Shown here: positions 8,439 to 16,675 of the stretch, piece after piece
Numbering within the stretch: the first letter of the stretch is position 1
Layout of the letters: each line of letters opens with the position of its first letter
Origin: an uncultured Bacteroidota bacterium
GTDB lineage: Bacteria > Bacteroidota > Bacteroidia > Chitinophagales > LD1
Direction of reading: 5' to 3'
Length of the DNA stretch: 53,347 nt
Assembly (NCBI GenBank): GCA_903919075.1
Contig: CAIXGR010000001.1
Location: 1 to 53,347, forward strand
Notes under the pieces: model-generated
Seen by the model: only the letters and a program-made list of their open reading frames with translations
What the model was told of the DNA's origin: nothing
Databases searched by the model: none
Made by a program: the position numbers and the translations under genes

Positions 8439-8822
8439 ATGAAAAATAAAATTAGCCGCGAAAAAGAACTTGAAACCATTATTAGCATTGTTGCAGTATT
8501 GGTGATATTATTCCTCATCACCAAACGGCATTATAACTTTTTGCTTTGGCTGTCAGTTGCCACTGGGTTAATAGCAACACTTTCGAAAATGCTGACATCA
8601 AAAATAGTTTGGGGCTGGATGAAGTTTTCGGAAGTATTAGGGTCAGTAACGTCAAAAATTCTTCTTACTGTGGTGTTTTTCTGCTTCTTATGGCCTATTG
8701 CAGCCCTTTCCAGAATGTTTGGTAACAAAAGTAATTTACAACTTCGCAAAACCAGCGGCCCCAGCTATTTTGTTACTCGCAACCACAAATACCAGGCTAC
8801 TGATTTAGAGAATGGATGGTAG
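8439..8822 (+). CDS. sxtJ-like: SxtJ-family membrane protein
   Basis: A 127-residue protein. A charged N-terminus with KEKELET is followed by hydrophobic helices at about 14-45 and a third at about 74-95. Between them lies a KMLTSKIVWGWMKFSEVLGSV segment (about 49-70), recognisable as the SxtJ family signature (W-x-K-F-[AS]-x-x-L-G). It is the last gene of the carbamoyltransferase module. The atp operon starts 120 bp downstream behind its own -7 box. The function is unknown. Confidence 0.85.
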   Translation: MKNKISREKELETIISIVAVLVILFLITKRHYNFLLWLSVATGLIATLSKMLTSKIVWGWMKFSEVLGSVTSKILLTVVFFCFLWPIAALSRMFGNKSNLQLRKTSGPSYFVTRNHKYQATDLENGW

Positions 8823-8915
8823 TAAGTGTTAATAAGTGCCCCTTAATGCCCCTTCCCTGTTCAAAATCTCTATAATTTCCTCTCGTTTGAATTATCAAAA
8901 TCTCGCAGATTATTC

Positions 8916-8923
8916 TATGTTTG
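8916..8923 (+). promoter_or_regulatory. Probable atp operon promoter -7 box
   Basis: TATGTTTG matches the Bacteroidota TAnnTTTG consensus and would place the start about 13 nt before the atpB ATG. A TTTG lies at 8886-8889, but the 26-nt spacing is longer than ideal, so only the -7 half is convincing. Confidence 0.5.
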
Positions 8924-8942
8924 CAGCCGTTTTGAAAAAACT

Positions 8943-10052
8943 ATGAATTTGTCTACCCAAATAGCAACCAAATCTCTGCGAACAGCCTTTTTGATGGCTG
9001 TATTCACCATTTTCAGCACATTTTCAGCCTTTTCTGAAGAATCTACCGCCAAAAGCGAAAAGTTCGATGCAGGAAAAATGATTATGGAGCACATTGGCGA
9101 TAACCATGAATGGCACATTTTAGGCGAAGGAAAAGAAAGCGTTGCCCTTCCGTTACCCGTTATTTTGTATACCGACAAAGGCTTAGACATATTTATGTCG
9201 GGCAAATTTGAACATGGTACAGCCGTAGTTCAAAGCAAATACGCTTACAAATTAGATGAAAACAATCACGTAGTTGTCGTAAACGAAGCAGGCAAAGTTG
9301 ACGAAGCCGCTAATGCAAAAGTTTATGACTTCTCAATTACTAAAAACGTCGCTTCACTGTTTTTCGGTGCGTTTTTATTATTGTTTGTATTCTTGTCAGT
9401 AGCATCTACCTACAAAAGAAATTTAAATCAGGCACCAACAGGCATGCAGTCTTTCGTTGAGCCTATCATCATCTTCATTCGCGATGATATTGCTAAACAA
9501 TCTATCGGCGAAAAGAATTACCAAAGATTTATGCCTTACCTGTTAACCATATTCTTCTTTATATGGTTCAGCAATATGTTAGGTATTATACCCATTCTTC
9601 CGGGCGGTGCTAACCTTACAGGTAATATAGCAGTAACAGGCACTTTGGCCTTGTTTACGTTTATTATTACGCTGTTTAATGCCAATAAAAACTACTGGCA
9701 CCACGTATTGGCTATGCCGGGAGTTCCTAAACCTATTCTTATCATCCTTACCCCTATCGAGATTTTTGGAGTGTTTTTACGCCCTTTTGTATTGATGATA
9801 CGATTGTTTGCTAACATAACTGCAGGTCATATCATTGCACTTTCATTTTTCTGCCTGATATTCATATTTGGCGAAATGCACGCTGGCGTTGGATTAGGTG
9901 TAGGTATTTTCTCTGTAGCGTTCAACGTGTTTATGGGTTTAATGGAAATTTTGGTGGCTTTGATACAAGCGTATGTATTTACACTTTTATCTGCCATTTA
10001 TTTTGGTGCTGCTGTTGAAGAACCGCATCATCATAAGGAGTCAATTGTTTAG
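8943..10052 (+). CDS. atpB: F0F1 ATP synthase subunit a
   Basis: A 369-residue inner-membrane subunit forming the proton half-channels next to the c-ring. It is longer than the enterobacterial protein because of an N-terminal signal-like segment (about 14-30) and a roughly 80-residue periplasmic region, as is usual in Bacteroidota. Membrane helices fill about residues 135-360. The conserved MIRLFANITAGH block carries the essential arginine facing the c-ring glutamate. It ends with a His-rich tail (EEPHHHK). It is the first gene of the atp operon. The usual atpZ/atpI-type genes are not directly upstream; the carbamoyltransferase module takes their place. Confidence 0.96.
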   Translation: MNLSTQIATKSLRTAFLMAVFTIFSTFSAFSEESTAKSEKFDAGKMIMEHIGDNHEWHILGEGKESVALPLPVILYTDKGLDIFMSGKFEHGTAVVQSKYAYKLDENNHVVVVNEAGKVDEAANAKVYDFSITKNVASLFFGAFLLLFVFLSVASTYKRNLNQAPTGMQSFVEPIIIFIRDDIAKQSIGEKNYQRFMPYLLTIFFFIWFSNMLGIIPILPGGANLTGNIAVTGTLALFTFIITLFNANKNYWHHVLAMPGVPKPILIILTPIEIFGVFLRPFVLMIRLFANITAGHIIALSFFCLIFIFGEMHAGVGLGVGIFSVAFNVFMGLMEILVALIQAYVFTLLSAIYFGAAVEEPHHHKESIV

Positions 10053-10084
10053 AATATTTTTCATTCATTATAAAACCAAACATC

Positions 10085-10339
10085 ATGCTTAACACAGTAT
10101 TATTAGAAGCAGCCAATCTTGGTATGGGTTACGGTATTGCAGCTTTGGGTGCCGGTATGGCAGCCGTAGGCGCAGGTATTGGAATCGGACAAATAGGTAA
10201 AGGTGCGGTTGAGGCAATTGCCCGCCAGCCAGAATCTTTAAATGATATCCGTGCCAATATGATCTTAACTGCAGCTTTGGTTGAAGGTGCTGCCTTCTTC
10301 GCAATGGTTGTTGGTCTTCTTGTTGTTTTCAAGAGCTAA
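10085..10339 (+). CDS. atpE: F0F1 ATP synthase subunit c
   Basis: An 84-residue hairpin of two hydrophobic helices that forms the rotor ring. The Gly-rich first helix (GAGMAAVGAGIGIGQIGKG) leads to the polar ARQPE loop at about 46-50. The second helix carries the ion-binding Glu67 in ALVEGAAFF. Glu is followed by Gly rather than Ser/Thr, which favours proton over sodium coupling. It starts 32 bp after atpB and is followed by a strong hairpin before atpF. Confidence 0.97.
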   Translation: MLNTVLLEAANLGMGYGIAALGAGMAAVGAGIGIGQIGKGAVEAIARQPESLNDIRANMILTAALVEGAAFFAMVVGLLVVFKS

Positions 10340-10354
10340 GACCTAAACAATTTA

Positions 10355-10397
10355 TCCGGGCAGCAAAAGCGGTTGGCTGCGTTGCCCGGACTTTTTT
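10355..10397 (+). terminator. Intra-operon hairpin between atpE and atpF
   Basis: Stem TCCGGGCA (10355-10362) with TGCCCGGA (10383-10390), closed by a 20-nt loop and followed by C and six T. It looks like a full intrinsic terminator inside the operon. Partial read-through would give more subunit c than downstream subunits. Confidence 0.8.
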
Positions 10398-10457
10398 GAA
10401 TGATGAGTTGAAATGTTGAATGAAAATTTGAAATAAGAAACTAGAAATTAAAAGAAT

Positions 10458-10970
10458 ATGGAACTGGTAAAACCCGCATTAGGCTTAGTATTTTGGATGG
10501 TAGTTACATTCGGAATCCTGTTTTTCATTCTTAGCAAATTTGCATGGAAGCCTATTTTAGCCATGCTTCGCGAGCGCGAACAAACTATTGCAGACTCATT
10601 AAACGAAGCTAACAAAGCACGTGGGGAAATGGCCCAATTAACTGCTAAAAACGAAGAGTTATTAAACCAGGCGAAAGAAGAAAGAAATAAAATTTTGCAC
10701 GATGCAAAAGAAGCAGCGGAAAAAGTAAAATCCGATATTTTAAATAAAGCACAGAAAGAAGCCGAGCAAAAAATACAAGCATCTTTCCGCGAAATTGATG
10801 TTCAGAAAAAAGCGGCCATAGCTGAAATAAAAAATACTGTAGGCTTAATGGCACTTGACATTGCTGAAAAAGTAATGCGCAAAGAATTAAAGAGCAACGG
10901 CGAGCAAGTGGCTTACGTTAACAAGTTAGCCCAAGAGTCGCAATTAACCTCTACAGCAAGTAGTAATTAA
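10458..10970 (+). CDS. atpF: F0F1 ATP synthase subunit b
   Basis: A 170-residue peripheral-stalk subunit. One N-terminal membrane helix (about 8-27, FWMVVTFGILFFIL) is followed by FAWKPILAMLREREQ and a long charged coiled coil (about 35-140) rich in Ala/Glu/Lys. It pairs with the delta subunit, encoded next with a 26-bp gap. It is separated from atpE by a terminator-like hairpin and a run of degenerate AT-rich simple sequence (about 10398-10450). Confidence 0.95.
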   Translation: MELVKPALGLVFWMVVTFGILFFILSKFAWKPILAMLREREQTIADSLNEANKARGEMAQLTAKNEELLNQAKEERNKILHDAKEAAEKVKSDILNKAQKEAEQKIQASFREIDVQKKAAIAEIKNTVGLMALDIAEKVMRKELKSNGEQVAYVNKLAQESQLTSTASSN

Positions 10971-10996
10971 GAGAATTGAAATCTTAGATTTAAAAA

Positions 10997-11560
10997 ATGA
11001 GTGCACATAGTTTAGCAACAAGATACGGAAAATCGCTACTCGGGCTGGCCCAGGAAAAGGGCAAGCTGGAGGAGGTTTTTAAAGATGTAAAAGCAATTGA
11101 TAGCATTTTAGAAAATCACCACGATTTAAAAATGGCATTCAAAAGCCCCATTATTCCTACCGATAAGAAGCTAACAATTATCAGAAAAATATTTGAAGGA
11201 AATGTAAGCGACATGACCTACAAATTCATGGAACTGGTAACTAAAAAAAGACGTGAGGCTGAACTTCATGGAATTTTTGCGGCTTTCATTACACAGTATA
11301 ATATTATCAAAGGCATTACGCCTGTTAAACTAACATCAGCCGTAAAGTTAGATGCTCCTTTGGTTCAAAATATCATCAACTCGCTTAAAGTAAAAGAGAA
11401 ATTAGCTACCGTTGAATTACGTGAAACAGTAGATGAAGATATTATTGGCGGCTTTATATTACAGTACGACGACAAGATGTTGGACAACAGTGTTAGCCGC
11501 AGCTTAAATAATCTTAAAACAGTTGTTGAAGACGATACATATATTAAAAAATATTCATAA
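10997..11560 (+). CDS. atpH: F0F1 ATP synthase subunit delta
   Basis: A 187-residue subunit linking the b stalk to the top of the F1 head. The family shows in LATRYGKSLLGLAQE at the N-terminus and in the C-terminal DEDIIGGFILQYDDKMLDNSVSR block. The length is normal. The next start codon, of an unexpected lipoprotein, lies only 2 bp after its stop, where atpA would be expected. Confidence 0.95.
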   Translation: MSAHSLATRYGKSLLGLAQEKGKLEEVFKDVKAIDSILENHHDLKMAFKSPIIPTDKKLTIIRKIFEGNVSDMTYKFMELVTKKRREAELHGIFAAFITQYNIIKGITPVKLTSAVKLDAPLVQNIINSLKVKEKLATVELRETVDEDIIGGFILQYDDKMLDNSVSRSLNNLKTVVEDDTYIKKYS

Positions 11561-11562
11561 CC

Positions 11563-12198
11563 ATGGGCCGGATTTTTTTCTTTTCACTTCTTTCACTTAT
11601 GCTAGCGTTAAGCGCTTGCAAAAAAAACCCTGATAGTCCTTCACATTGTTCAAACAGTATACAGGATGGTAATGAAACAGGTGTAGATTGCGGAGGAGAT
11701 TGCCCATCATGTGCCGGTGGCAGTAACAGCTACTATTTTAAATTTAACTTTGGTGGTACAGCATATAATTATACCATTTCCTACCCTCAATACGGAACTA
11801 CCGATAATTATACCTTTGGTGGTTATGTTCCCGGAGATGCTTCTTTCAATACTTTTGCAGGAGTAATAATTTATTTCAACGATTCAGCTACTACAGCCCA
11901 TATAAACAGTATAGTTCACGATTCTCTCTTTTTTGATGGCAGCCATCCTGCTCCTTCAATTCATCACGACCTTAATTTTACGAGCAATCATCTTTCACTC
12001 AGTACACCTGACCACAGTTACTATGTATATATTTCGGATATCAATTTTTTAAGAAGAGATACCGCCATATTTGATTTTGATATTTACTCCGTACATGGAA
12101 CTTTTAAAGCAAAAATGCAGGATGACAACAGCAATTATATTGGCGACGCTACTAATGGGCAATTTTATTTGCAGTGCAGCGCCCCTCACTTAAATTAA
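11563..12198 (+). CDS. Lipoprotein inserted in the atp operon
   Basis: A 211-residue predicted lipoprotein with leader MGRIFFFSLLSLMLALSAC and the lipidated Cys at residue 19, followed by KK. Residues about 29-50 contain a compact Cys motif (C-x-N-x-I-x-D-G-N-E-T-G-V-D-C-G-G-x-C-x-x-C) seen in surface proteins of marine and environmental Bacteroidota. The rest looks beta-rich and is unrecognised. It sits 2 bp after atpH and 27 bp before atpA on the same strand, so it must be cotranscribed with ATP synthase. A role in the enzyme is not expected for an outer-membrane lipoprotein, and insertion during rearrangement seems likelier. Confidence 0.8.
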   Translation: MGRIFFFSLLSLMLALSACKKNPDSPSHCSNSIQDGNETGVDCGGDCPSCAGGSNSYYFKFNFGGTAYNYTISYPQYGTTDNYTFGGYVPGDASFNTFAGVIIYFNDSATTAHINSIVHDSLFFDGSHPAPSIHHDLNFTSNHLSLSTPDHSYYVYISDINFLRRDTAIFDFDIYSVHGTFKAKMQDDNSNYIGDATNGQFYLQCSAPHLN

Positions 12199-12225
12199 CC
12201 ATAAAAAAAAATAAATATCCATTAT

Positions 12226-13806
12226 ATGGCAGATGTAAAACCCGACGAAATTTCAGCGATTTTGCGCGAACAGCTTTCAGGCTTTAAAAGTGCAGCTGAA
12301 TTAGAAGAAGTAGGCACCGTATTGCAAATAGGCGACGGTATTGCCCGCGTTTACGGTTTAACCAACGCACGCGCAGGCGAGCTGGTTGAATTTCAGAGCG
12401 GCGTAAAAGCTATTGTATTAAACCTTGAAGAAGATAACGTGGGTGTGGTACTCATGGGCCCTTCTGAAAAAATAAAAGAAGGTGATACTGTAAAAAGAAC
12501 CGGTATCATCAGCTCAATAAAAGTTGGCGAAGGCTTAGTAGGCCGTGTAGTAAATACACTGGGCCAGCCTATCGATGGCAAAGGTGAAATTACCGGTCAG
12601 TTGTATGATATGCCTATGGAGCGCAAAGCACCGGGTGTTATTTATCGCCAACCGGTTAACGAACCATTGCAAACAGGTATCAAAGCTATTGACGCGATGA
12701 TTCCGATAGGTCGTGGACAGCGTGAGTTAATCATCGGCGACCGCCAGGTTGGTAAAACTGCGGTTGCGGTAGATACCATTTTGAATCAAAAAGAGTTTTA
12801 CGAAAAAGGCGAACCGGTTTTCTGTATTTATGTTGCCTGCGGACAAAAAGCATCTACTGTTGCCCGTATCGTAAAAACATTCCAGGATAACGGCGCTATG
12901 GCATACACAGTTGTGGTTTCAGCATCAGCTGCCGACCCTGCTCCATTACAATTCTATGCACCTTTCGCAGGTTGTGCTATTGGCGAGTTTTTCCGCGATA
13001 CCGGCCGCCCTGCATTGATTGTGTATGATGATCTTTCGAAACAAGCTGTTGCTTACCGTGAAGTATCTCTACTATTAAAACGCCCTCCGGGACGTGAGGC
13101 TTACCCTGGTGACGTATTCTACTTGCACAGCCGATTGTTAGAGCGTGCTGCCAAAGTAAATGCTAACGATGAAATAGCAAGACAGATGAATGATATTCCT
13201 GATTCTATCCGCTCTATCGTAAAAGGTGGTGGCTCTCTTACAGCGCTTCCTATTATCGAAACACAAGCGGGCGACGTATCGGCTTACATTCCAACCAACG
13301 TAATTTCAATTACCGACGGACAAATATTTTTGGAATCGAACTTATTCAATGCCGGTATTCGCCCTGCAATCAACGTAGGTATTTCGGTATCGCGTGTGGG
13401 TGGTAATGCACAAATTAAAGCCATGAAAAAAGTGGCTGGAACTTTGAAGCTTGACCAGGCTCAATACCGCGAGTTGGAAGCCTTCTCTAAATTCGGTTCC
13501 GATTTGGATGCTGCTACCAAAGCAGTATTGGATAAAGGTTCACGTAACGTGGAAATCATGAAACAACCACAATTCACTCCGTTTACGGTTGAAAAGCAAG
13601 TGGCTATTTTATACGTAGGCACCAAAAACCTGGCAGCGAAAGTACCGGTGAATAAAATTCGCCAATTCGAAACCGATTTCTTAACTCAATTAGAAACTCG
13701 TTTCCCAGATACACTTAAAGCAATGAAAAACCCGATGACTGATGCCATTGAAAAACAATTGCAGGATTTAGCGGCCGAAGTATCGCTACAGTTTTCGCAC
13801 AACTAA
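12226..13806 (+). CDS. atpA: F0F1 ATP synthase subunit alpha
   Basis: A 526-residue non-catalytic nucleotide-binding subunit of the F1 head. The Walker A motif GDRQVGKT lies at about 171-178. [11 protein letters not shown] and the [21 protein letters not shown] signature follow, and the arginine-finger region is ISVSRVGG. The length is typical of Bacteroidota. It is the last gene of the operon here and is closed by a strong terminator. The gamma-subunit gene that normally follows is absent from the window. Confidence 0.98.
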   Translation: MADVKPDEISAILREQLSGFKSAAELEEVGTVLQIGDGIARVYGLTNARAGELVEFQSGVKAIVLNLEEDNVGVVLMGPSEKIKEGDTVKRTGIISSIKVGEGLVGRVVNTLGQPIDGKGEITGQLYDMPMERKAPGVIYRQPVNEPLQTGIKAIDAMIPIGRGQRELIIGDRQVGKTAVAVDTILNQKEFYEKGEPVFCIYVACGQKASTVARIVKTFQDNGAMAYTVVVSASAADPAPLQFYAPFAGCAIGEFFRDTGRPALIVYDDLSKQAVAYREVSLLLKRPPGREAYPGDVFYLHSRLLERAAKVNANDEIARQMNDIPDSIRSIVKGGGSLTALPIIETQAGDVSAYIPTNVISITDGQIFLESNLFNAGIRPAINVGISVSRVGGNAQIKAMKKVAGTLKLDQAQYRELEAFSKFGSDLDAATKAVLDKGSRNVEIMKQPQFTPFTVEKQVAILYVGTKNLAAKVPVNKIRQFETDFLTQLETRFPDTLKAMKNPMTDAIEKQLQDLAAEVSLQFSHN

Positions 13807-13829
13807 TAATTTAAAAAGCAATTAATACT

Positions 13830-13866
13830 GAACCACAGGGTAACAACTCTGTGGTTCTTTTTTTTA
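13830..13866. terminator. Bidirectional terminator after atpA
   Basis: Stem GAACCACAG (13830-13838) with CTGTGGTTC (13849-13857), followed by a long T-run. It lies between atpA and the convergent YkgJ-type gene and overlaps the latter's stop codon. Confidence 0.88.
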
Positions 13867-14346
13867 TACTATCTCCTTCAATCTCTCCAACACATAAAAC
13901 ACTGCCGGGCAGGTAGTAGTATTTTGATAAGTAGTATTCACATATTCAAAAAATTCACCACTATCGGTATACGGATATTTTCGGCAATCGCCGGGCCGAA
14001 CATCATAAATACTGCAATAATTATCGCTTCCTAAAAACGGGCAGGGGCTTGTCTTTACCACATAATCTCCATCTTCATCTAAGCGCAAATAAGTTTCAAT
14101 CATTACCGATTGTTTCATGCCCAGACTCTTGGCTATTCGAACAATATCGGGTGTTTTAAACCGGGGCGAAATTGTTTTACAACAACTGGCACAATTCAAA
14201 CAATCAATTTTACTAAAAGCCTCATCATGTAAATCGGGCAAATGTTTTTCAATGCCTTTTATGCGTTTGCTTTTAGCAAGAAACTGTTTGTTTTCTTTTT
14301 GCTTTTTTGTGGCTTCCTGTTTCCAGGTGGTGGGATTGAAATTCAT
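13864..14346 (-). CDS. YkgJ-family cysteine cluster protein
   Basis: A 160-residue protein of the zinc/iron-chelating CxxCxxCC family. The signature cysteines are visible in CLNCASCCKTI (about residues 48-58). A second group (SPCPFLGSDNYCSIYDVRPGDCRKYP) lies at about 99-124. It probably binds a metal cluster. The family's function is not established. The gene stands alone and converges on the atp operon. Confidence 0.88.
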   Translation of the reverse strand: MNFNPTTWKQEATKKQKENKQFLAKSKRIKGIEKHLPDLHDEAFSKIDCLNCASCCKTISPRFKTPDIVRIAKSLGMKQSVMIETYLRLDEDGDYVVKTSPCPFLGSDNYCSIYDVRPGDCRKYPYTDSGEFFEYVNTTYQNTTTCPAVFYVLERLKEIV

Positions 14347-14438
14347 ATAGCTAAGATGAGGATTAAACGTCAGTTTTCATTATATGATGATAATTTATCT
14401 ATATTAGCTTTAGAATAATCACAAAGAAGAAAACTGGT

Positions 14439-14921
14439 ATGGTAAAATCTTTAATCCACTTGCCGTATAGCTTGCTGTTAATACCTGTTGTTATTTTTCT
14501 TGGTTTATTTTTCAGTGGAGTACCTTTTGACATGCATATGTATGATACTGTGTTTAAATTTCATTTGTTCAACATTGAACTAACAACGTACGGTGGTCAT
14601 TTAATTTTTGATATTATCCTTCTTTGTTTCCCATTCTGGTTAATATATCTTGCAGCTCGAAAATTTATGCTGTCGAGTTATTTAAGCTGGTTCCATGTTT
14701 TGGTTAGTGTTGCAGCAGCAATGAATTGCATATGGATTTGTATTTGGGTTTCATCACCTTCATTTGGAAACTATCATTATTTACCTGGGATTAGCGAGTT
14801 GCTGGCAACCTTACCTTCGCTATTTTTATTAGCCCAACTTGCGTTTTTGGTTAATCTTATTGGTGGATTGATTAAGAAAATATTTCAATATACTTCTGGC
14901 TCACCTCAGCAATATCATTAA
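14439..14921 (+). CDS. Hypothetical membrane protein, four helices
   Basis: A 160-residue protein with hydrophobic segments at about 9-27, 50-70, 80-105 and 120-148, and Trp and Tyr residues at the membrane edges. I do not recognise the family. It has no partner genes; a palindrome-containing, gene-poor stretch follows it. Confidence 0.6.
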   Translation: MVKSLIHLPYSLLLIPVVIFLGLFFSGVPFDMHMYDTVFKFHLFNIELTTYGGHLIFDIILLCFPFWLIYLAARKFMLSSYLSWFHVLVSVAAAMNCIWICIWVSSPSFGNYHYLPGISELLATLPSLFLLAQLAFLVNLIGGLIKKIFQYTSGSPQQYH

Positions 14922-14936
14922 GTCAACCAAGTCCCA

Positions 14937-15000
14937 ACCTCGTAGAGGTCTCAGCTTTGTAGCACTAACAACGAAAAAAATTTACGACCCCAGCGGGGTC
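14937..15000. repeat. Pair of REP-like palindromes
   Basis: ACCTC-GTA-GAGGT (14937-14949) and GACCCC-AGC-GGGGTC (14986-15000) are perfect palindromic stems with 3-nt centres, unusually GC-rich for this region. Similar pairs occur as dispersed extragenic repeats in Bacteroidota genomes. Only one copy is seen in this window. Confidence 0.6.
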
Positions 15001-15243
15001 AAACCTTTCCGGCTCGCAGGCTTTTTGGCAAATCTTCCTTATTGTCACCCCCCGTATCCTCTGCCTTCTCTCAATAAATTCATTATCAATAACTTATAAA
15101 TAACATGCGGTTACAGGTTACACATTAATAATCAAATAATTGAAAATCAACCATTTACATTAAAAAAGGGTTATTACTACTAACTTCGGACAAAAGGCTA
15201 TTATACCAATGGGTTTCCTGTTTTGAGCAATGAAAAATATTTA

Positions 15244-15280
15244 AGGAAACTTTCACCGTACATAAAGTTTCCTATCTTTG
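15244..15280 (+). promoter_or_regulatory. Promoter overlapped by a 10-bp inverted-repeat operator
   Basis: The -7 box TATCTTTG (15273-15280) and a -33-like TTTC (15251-15254) are 18 nt apart. The inverted repeat AGGAAACTTT (15244-15253) and AAAGTTTCCT (15264-15273), with a 10-nt centre, fills the space between and touches both boxes, as a repressor site would. The only gene it faces is a 42-codon remnant. Confidence 0.7.
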
Positions 15281-15308
15281 TCCTATTAAAACACTAAATA
15301 AATATACT

Positions 15309-15437
15309 ATGACTAAATTTATCACTGTAACAGAAGTTGCCAGTAAAACAAAATGGACAATTAATGCAAATGCCATTTTACGAATAGATGACCAAGCAAT
15401 AGATGGCGCAAAAAGTGTAAACCCATGTATACCATAA
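15309..15437 (+). pseudogene. Truncated small ORF behind an intact promoter
   Basis: A 42-codon frame beginning MTKFITVTEV, with INANAIL in the middle. It resembles the N-terminal half of small (60-80 aa) Bacteroidota proteins that start with a K-F-I-x-[VL]-T-E strand pair and continue with a C-terminal VxES-type segment. Here it ends early after a non-homologous NPCIP tail. It may be a remnant or a very short real peptide. Confidence 0.4.
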
Positions 15438-15616
15438 TTTGGGGCATGTATTTCTCATTTGCACGGTAATGCTGCATTGTAAAATTCATATTACTCATAA
15501 TACAAAAATAACATTTATTTATTTGAGATAATAATTATATTTTTGACACTATCACACAAACACAAAAACGTTAACCTTATTAGCCGGGCGGCACTTTGTG
15601 GCAGTTTTTTGAAAAG

Positions 15617-16384
15617 TTATTGTTTCACCAACTTAGTAACCCATCTTTTATTTTCAGCAATCATCTCTGCCATATAAATACCCGGTGCAAGATTTAAAGG
15701 CAAATGAAGTGTTGAACTGCTTATTTGATTGAATACAGCAACGGTCCTTCCGCTTAAATCTTTTATCTGCAAATTATAATCTCCCTGAATGGCAGACGGC
15801 ACTTCGAAATTCACATAATCATTAAACGGATTTGGGTAAACGTGTATTTGGGTTTCGGCAACATGCTCTACACCGGTTGATGTGCCTCCCTCGCCGGCGG
15901 TTATTGGCCCACCATCGCTCCAGGCATAATCATGTAAAATCAAGCTTGATGAGCCAATACCTTCGTAGGTCGAAATTAAATTAGCCCATCCATAGTAGGT
16001 ATTACCGTTTACATTTATCTGTAATGCCACATATATTGTTTTACCGCAATAGCCATAGCCATAGTTCGAAACGCATATTGTTCCAATTACTGTATCCCAA
16101 GTTAACGAGCTGTTAATGGCCTGTCCGTAAAGAACCGAATCCAACTGGCTACTGCCATTCACCCTTATCTTACTTCCATTGATTGCCCGAAATGTAGTGT
16201 TATCCTCGCTATAAGAATTGAGGAACCTGTCAAGCCTTATATCTTTTATATTATCTCCGTTTACATCTATCAGCAGCGAGTCAGTAGTGTTTTGTACCGA
16301 TTGGTTTACTAGCGTATAATGAATAGTAGCATTTGCAAGGCCGATACAAAAAAGGGCGTATAAAAACGTAAATGATTTTTTCAT
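15617..16384 (-). CDS. T9SS type A sorting-domain protein
   Basis: A 255-residue secreted protein with a signal peptide at residues 1-19. The C-terminal 80 residues are a type IX sorting domain: VYPNPFNDYVNFEVP, then LQIKDLSGRTV, then LAPGIYMAEM and a final lysine-rich KLVKQ. The central part (about 20-160) contains LIDVNGDNIKDI and resembles the short beta domain of secreted repeat proteins whose function is not known. It is exported through the outer membrane by the T9SS and may be anchored or released. Confidence 0.85.
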   Translation of the reverse strand: MKKSFTFLYALFCIGLANATIHYTLVNQSVQNTTDSLLIDVNGDNIKDIRLDRFLNSYSEDNTTFRAINGSKIRVNGSSQLDSVLYGQAINSSLTWDTVIGTICVSNYGYGYCGKTIYVALQINVNGNTYYGWANLISTYEGIGSSSLILHDYAWSDGGPITAGEGGTSTGVEHVAETQIHVYPNPFNDYVNFEVPSAIQGDYNLQIKDLSGRTVAVFNQISSSTLHLPLNLAPGIYMAEMIAENKRWVTKLVKQ

Positions 16385-16608
16385 GATAATGATTTTTGCG
16401 GTTATTAGTAATTAGGTAAAGCCAAAGTATGAAAGCTGCTAAACAAACCGAAATTATATTTGATAGAAATTACACAGCCTTGTTCTAATTATGCCTAAAT
16501 CAATAAATTAGTCTGCAACCCATTAAAAGGGCTATGCATGCATATAAACAACTGTATGTCATACACTTATACTACATTTGCCTTTCTCCAATTTTCCTTC
16601 AAAAAACA

Positions 16609-16639
16609 TTTGCACAACATCAAAAAAAGCTTACTTTTG
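16609..16639 (+). promoter_or_regulatory. rplL promoter
   Basis: TTTG (16609-16612) and TACTTTTG (16632-16639) are separated by 19 nt, a full match to the Bacteroidota -33/-7 consensus. Transcription would start near 16646, giving rplL a leader of about 120 nt. Confidence 0.8.
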
Positions 16640-16675
16640 CCGTCCCGTTTTAAAGCTGCTTCCACTAGTTTTAAA

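Larger units (their letters stand above)
14922..15616. other. Gene-poor 695-bp stretch with palindromes and remnants
   Basis: No intact gene. It holds two short GC-rich palindromes (14937-14949 and 14986-15000), an orphan promoter with an overlapping inverted repeat (15244-15280), and a truncated small ORF (15309-15437). From about 15440 to 15600 it is AT-rich with nothing I can name. It looks like a site of decay between a hypothetical membrane gene and a T9SS gene. Confidence 0.6.

Noticed and set aside
10398-10450. Degenerate AT-rich repeats between atpE and atpF
   Set aside because: Looks like common simple sequence of Bacteroidota genomes; no gene or structured element beyond the hairpin already listed.
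15330-15498. 44-codon minus-strand ORF across the truncated small gene
   Set aside because: No homology I recognise, no promoter, and it overlaps the better-supported plus-strand remnant.
16538-16675. 69-codon ORF upstream of rplL
   Set aside because: Its first half overlaps and precedes the rplL promoter, it lacks any family motif, and only its last 23 codons could be transcribed with rplL.
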